Shown here in pieces: positions 7,711 through 10,031 of a stretch of DNA of 10,031 nt. Under the pieces are notes generated by a model, which did no database searches, was not told the DNA's origin, and worked only from the letters and a program-made list of their open reading frames with translations. How positions within the stretch are numbered: the first letter of the stretch is position 1; each line of letters starts with the position of its first letter. The stretch is from Funneliformis mosseae (Eukaryota; Glomeromycota; Glomeromycetes; Glomerales; Glomeraceae), in NCBI GenBank assembly GCA_910592005.1, contig CAJVPP010004146.1, positions 1-10,031 of the forward strand. Reading direction: 5' to 3'. The position numbers were made by a program, and so were the translations under genes.

Positions 7711-8182
7711 AGTCAGAGTTGGAAGGAGATGGTGGAAGCGAATAACGAGCTGAAGAAATCTTGAGGGTTGAAATGGTTAGTTTGAAGAATGCAGACATAG
7801 AGACTTAATAAAAGGAGTTGCTGCAGAAGGAATTGAAAAGAGAAGCTGGGGGTATCTAAGAGATGATGAGAGAAAGCAGTATTTGAACGGGGAGCAAATG
7901 CAATACTCAGACAGGTTATAGGGATAGAGTGTGGCATACAAACCACCTTATCAATATTCAGCTAAATGAAATTATACTAATACTAATATTTAATATTTCA
8001 AATTCAGTCAGGGATTTTTGGCGCAACCTGATAAAGAACGCTAAGAAGAAATTATACTACATACATATTATGCGAAGCAATGGTGAACAAACGGTACTAT
8101 TATCGAAGACTTCAATACCAAAAAATTGAGGAAGATTCTGCATGGTGATAGGGTGCAAACCAAGTCTTTGGTGTGCAATTAA
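7711..8182 (+). pseudogene. Decayed coding remnant, frameshifted, unknown product
   Basis: This strip is less AT-rich and more purine-rich than its surroundings. Coding-like stretches appear in three successive frames. KEMVEANNELKKS (7723-7761) comes first, then AEEILRVEMVSLKNADIE (about 7749-7802), then an open run from 7796 to a TAG at 7919 containing GVAAEGIEKRSWGYL. The same third frame resumes at 8012 with LAQPDKER and TIIEDFNTKKLRKILHG, interrupted by TAA and TGA, and ends at 8180-8182. Between them 7915-8007 resembles an intron: TACTAAT branch-like repeat, acceptor AAATTCAG, length 93, frame kept, but with a poor donor. The first part has the Glu/Leu spacing of a coiled coil. I do not recognise the family, and the reading as a pseudogene is tentative. 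Confidence 0.35.
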
Positions 8183-8480
8183 TTTATCGGCAAAATGCTA
8201 TCATATTATATAGTAAGTTCAATTTCCATTTATGCTTATGCTTCTGTTTTTGGGATAGCATTATCGTATAACTTATTGCAGTATTAGCCTTCAAGTTCAA
8301 GTTTTCTCATTGTTAAGGAATCAATAAAGTTATATCAAATTAACAATACGTTAAACTAAACTCTCACAAGATATGATTTCGTGAGCATTGGAATAATAGC
8401 TAGGTCGTTCTTTTATATTAGTGTACAAGACTGCGTATTAAAAGATTCCTTTCTAGTTGCATTTACAGGTTGATTGACAG
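8183..8480. other. Intergenic region
   Basis: No gene seen. A weak inverted repeat (AATGCTATC near 8195 with GATAGCATT near 8253) and a T-rich stretch ending in the acceptor-like TTGCATTTACAG (to 8468) are the only structures noticed. Confidence 0.4.
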
Positions 8481-8701
8481 ACGGCGTGGCGTCATCTCGA
8501 ACTTCAATCATTTTTCGGTGTTGGCATATTTGCGATAGTGGAAAGAGATTAATCTGCTTTAAATGCACGAGAGGAATTACAAAACCCAATATTCCATTGG
8601 AACAATTGGAGGAACTTTCTAAAATTCGTGATGATCGAAATCTATCTATTGAGACGCGGCTTGATTTATTTATTTTACAGCTTGAATTATTATCGTTATA
8701 A
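8481..8701 (+). CDS. Possible exon or gene fragment with clustered cysteines, unknown
   Basis: An open frame, preceded by a TGA at 8471 and ended by TAA at 8699-8701, encodes about 72 residues. It has no ATG, so if real it must be an internal or last exon; GATTGACAG just before 8481 could be its acceptor. Near the start it has CWHICDSGKRLICFKC, four cysteines spaced C-x3-C-x6-C-x2-C. That might hold a metal ion, but it matches no zinc-finger family I can name. The rest is a charged, probably helical segment (PLEQLEELSKIRDDRNL). The stop overlaps the ATG of the next candidate gene. It could be chance. Confidence 0.25.
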
Positions 8702-9081
8702 TGTCCTCAAAGAAATCTTCCAAAGAATTTTTTTCAATGAGAAACGTTTCTATAGAAGGAAAATGCTCCGAATACAATCCATTCATGAAACATTTCCAGA
8801 TAAACAATCACAAAACTCAAAGTGATGATTCTTTGATTATCAAAAGAAATGGTAAGATGCTTAAAAAGGCGTGTAAAGTTTTTTTTTTTTTATTTATTTT
8901 AAAATAAAATAAAACAAATGCCTTATTTCACCTAGTTTTTTTCGATTCTTCGTTAAATTAGTTAAGAATTAATTTTTTTGAATTTTTGCTAGATCATATA
9001 AACCCAATAGATTTTAGTATAAGATATGAAGCATTAATTCTGTGGAAAGAGATAATGTTTGCGTCAATAAATGAGTGCTGA
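8701..9081 (+). CDS. Candidate two-exon gene for a 79-residue protein, unknown function
   Basis: Exon 1 (8701-8851) starts at an ATG and ends at the donor G|GTAAGA. Exon 2 (8993-9081) follows the acceptor TTTTTGCTAG. The 141-nt intron removed contains several stops. The join (G|AT, Asp) keeps the frame open to TGA at 9079-9081. The protein begins MSSKKSSKEFF, includes CSEYNPFMKHFQINNHK near residues 22-38, and ends with ALILWKEIMFASINEC. It is basic at the start, with no signal peptide, membrane segment or motif that I recognise. The consensus donor and acceptor keep it from being dismissed. Its shortness, lack of a known family and nearness to decayed frames argue for caution. It could also be part of a longer, partly broken gene running from 8481 to 9243. 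Confidence 0.35.
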
Positions 9082-9243
9082 CAACGGTGATTTTGTCACA
9101 GGTATCATTTATTGGTTCCTAGGCCAATTCTCTGAATGGTGAATCATGAAAAGAGAATATTGAGGGTTCATGCCAAAATGTTATTACCAATGCTCGATGA
9201 TTTGAAACACTCGTTGTTTGGCGTGGATCAATCGCTAGTGTAA
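9082..9243 (+). pseudogene. Coding-like stretch interrupted by TGA codons, unknown
   Basis: The frame of the preceding exon continues past its TGA with two more TGA codons (9088-9090 and 9133-9135). It then opens from ATG 9136 for 35 codons to TAA 9241: VNHEKRILRVHAKMLLPM followed by LDDLKHSLFGVDQSLV. Base composition is less AT-rich than the flanks. Three TGA stops in one frame could come from CGA arginine codons by C-to-T change, as in a methylated, decaying gene. Equally, the 35-codon frame may be chance. Confidence 0.25.
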
Positions 9244-10031
9244 ATATGCGATACTAATAACATCGATGGGTCCATAATATATTTTGAAAAATTTTTTTTT
9301 TTTTTTTTTTTTGTTTTGTAAAGAAACTAATTCAAGCAAAAGATATTTAGAAAGCATGGATTTTTTGTTGACATTCCATGTTATAAAGTTCTATATATAA
9401 ATATAATAAAATAAAAACATTTTTTGAACTATATTTTTCTTTTGAATCTTTTTTATTATTACCAAACCATATATATATACACGCCAAAAAAAAAAATTCT
9501 CATCGAACCAAACTTACAAAAAAAGGAGGGCCACAAAATAACCAAAAACGAAATAACAACACGGGATGTAACAAGTACAATAAATAATATGAAGAATTAG
9601 GTTGTAATAAAATCTTATAGAAAATTATTTTGATTTGAATAATTCTAACAAATAAAGCAATTTAACTGGAACTTTCAAGAAAAGATGATGAAAAATAAAA
9701 TCTAATTATCTGAGGATAACGATGAAAAACTGAAAAATGAAACGTATCACCGAAAATCTAAAATTTACAATAATCATTTGTAATGAACTTTTTTTTTATA
9801 ACAATCGAATCTTAGGATCAACCGAAAAATGAATTCGAATTTTTTTTTTTTTTTTTGTTTGCAACATCGTTTTTTATTATACATTAGCATACTATGCATT
9901 CATTGAATTTCCAAAACACAATAGTTAAAATGTAGATTAAATGATTACAAGTCATACGTCAATGAACAAATTAAATTATTCTACGTGACTAAGTAATAAT
10001 TAATCGTTTATATTATTCTCTTGGTTGAATA
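9244..10031. other. AT-rich intergenic region at the right edge
   Basis: No gene seen on either strand. It contains T tracts at 9292-9312 and 9840-9856 and a TA tract at about 9469-9479. The second copy of a perfect heat-shock-element 17-mer (9669) is listed separately. Confidence 0.5.
9669..9681. promoter_or_regulatory. Perfect three-unit heat-shock element sequence, second copy
   Basis: GAACTTTCAAGAA again fits GAAnnTTCnnGAA completely. The identity with the 7062 site extends to 17 bases (GAACTTTCAAGAAAAGA). If functional it could serve a gene starting beyond the right edge; no target is visible in the window. Confidence 0.3.

Noticed and set aside
8195..8261. Inverted repeat AATGCTATC / GATAGCATT
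   Set aside because: Nine bases with a long spacer is within chance for this composition.

Overview
The window looks like nuclear DNA of an AT-rich fungus. The one well-supported gene is split by short introns (63 to 143 nt) with GTATGT-type donors and YAG acceptors. The rest is long AT-rich spacer with many A/T homopolymers, a Tc1/mariner transposon end and a MITE. A divergent Hsp70 in such a genome would fit Glomeromycotina (Rhizophagus-like arbuscular mycorrhizal fungi), which are known for expanded Hsp70 families. That assignment is inference; nothing here is diagnostic of a species.

Layout. 1-174 is the 3' end of a Tc1-like element: the last residues of the transposase, then a probable right terminal repeat. 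227 to about 1290 is a three-unit tandem array (unit about 365-390 bp) whose units all carry the same long stem-loop with a variable loop. 1291-2723 is AT-rich spacer with nothing convincing in it.

The main gene is on the minus strand, 5083 down to 2729. It is a seven-exon cytosolic-type Hsp70, reconstructed here to 615 residues ending in IEVD. Exon 1 holds only 19 coding nt and the last exon 43 nt. An internal exon is 1209 nt. Intron 3 is stop-free and a multiple of three. Retention of intron 6 would replace the IEVD tail. Several active-site positions are conservatively changed. Upstream lie a TATA run and heat-shock-element-like half sites, as expected of an Hsf1-controlled gene.

5084-8480 is mostly non-coding. 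It holds a 196-bp MITE flanked by TA (5921-6116), one perfect three-unit heat-shock element at 7062, and a frameshifted coding remnant around 7711-8182. From 8481 to about 9243 on the plus strand are weakly supported reading frames, including a possible two-exon gene for a 79-residue protein. The right end (9244-10031) is AT-rich spacer with a second copy of the same perfect heat-shock-element 17-mer.

Functionally, only the Hsp70 has an assignable role (ATP-dependent protein folding with J-proteins and TPR co-chaperones). The rest is transposon debris, repeats and decayed or unrecognised reading frames. No tRNA, rRNA or CRISPR was recognised.
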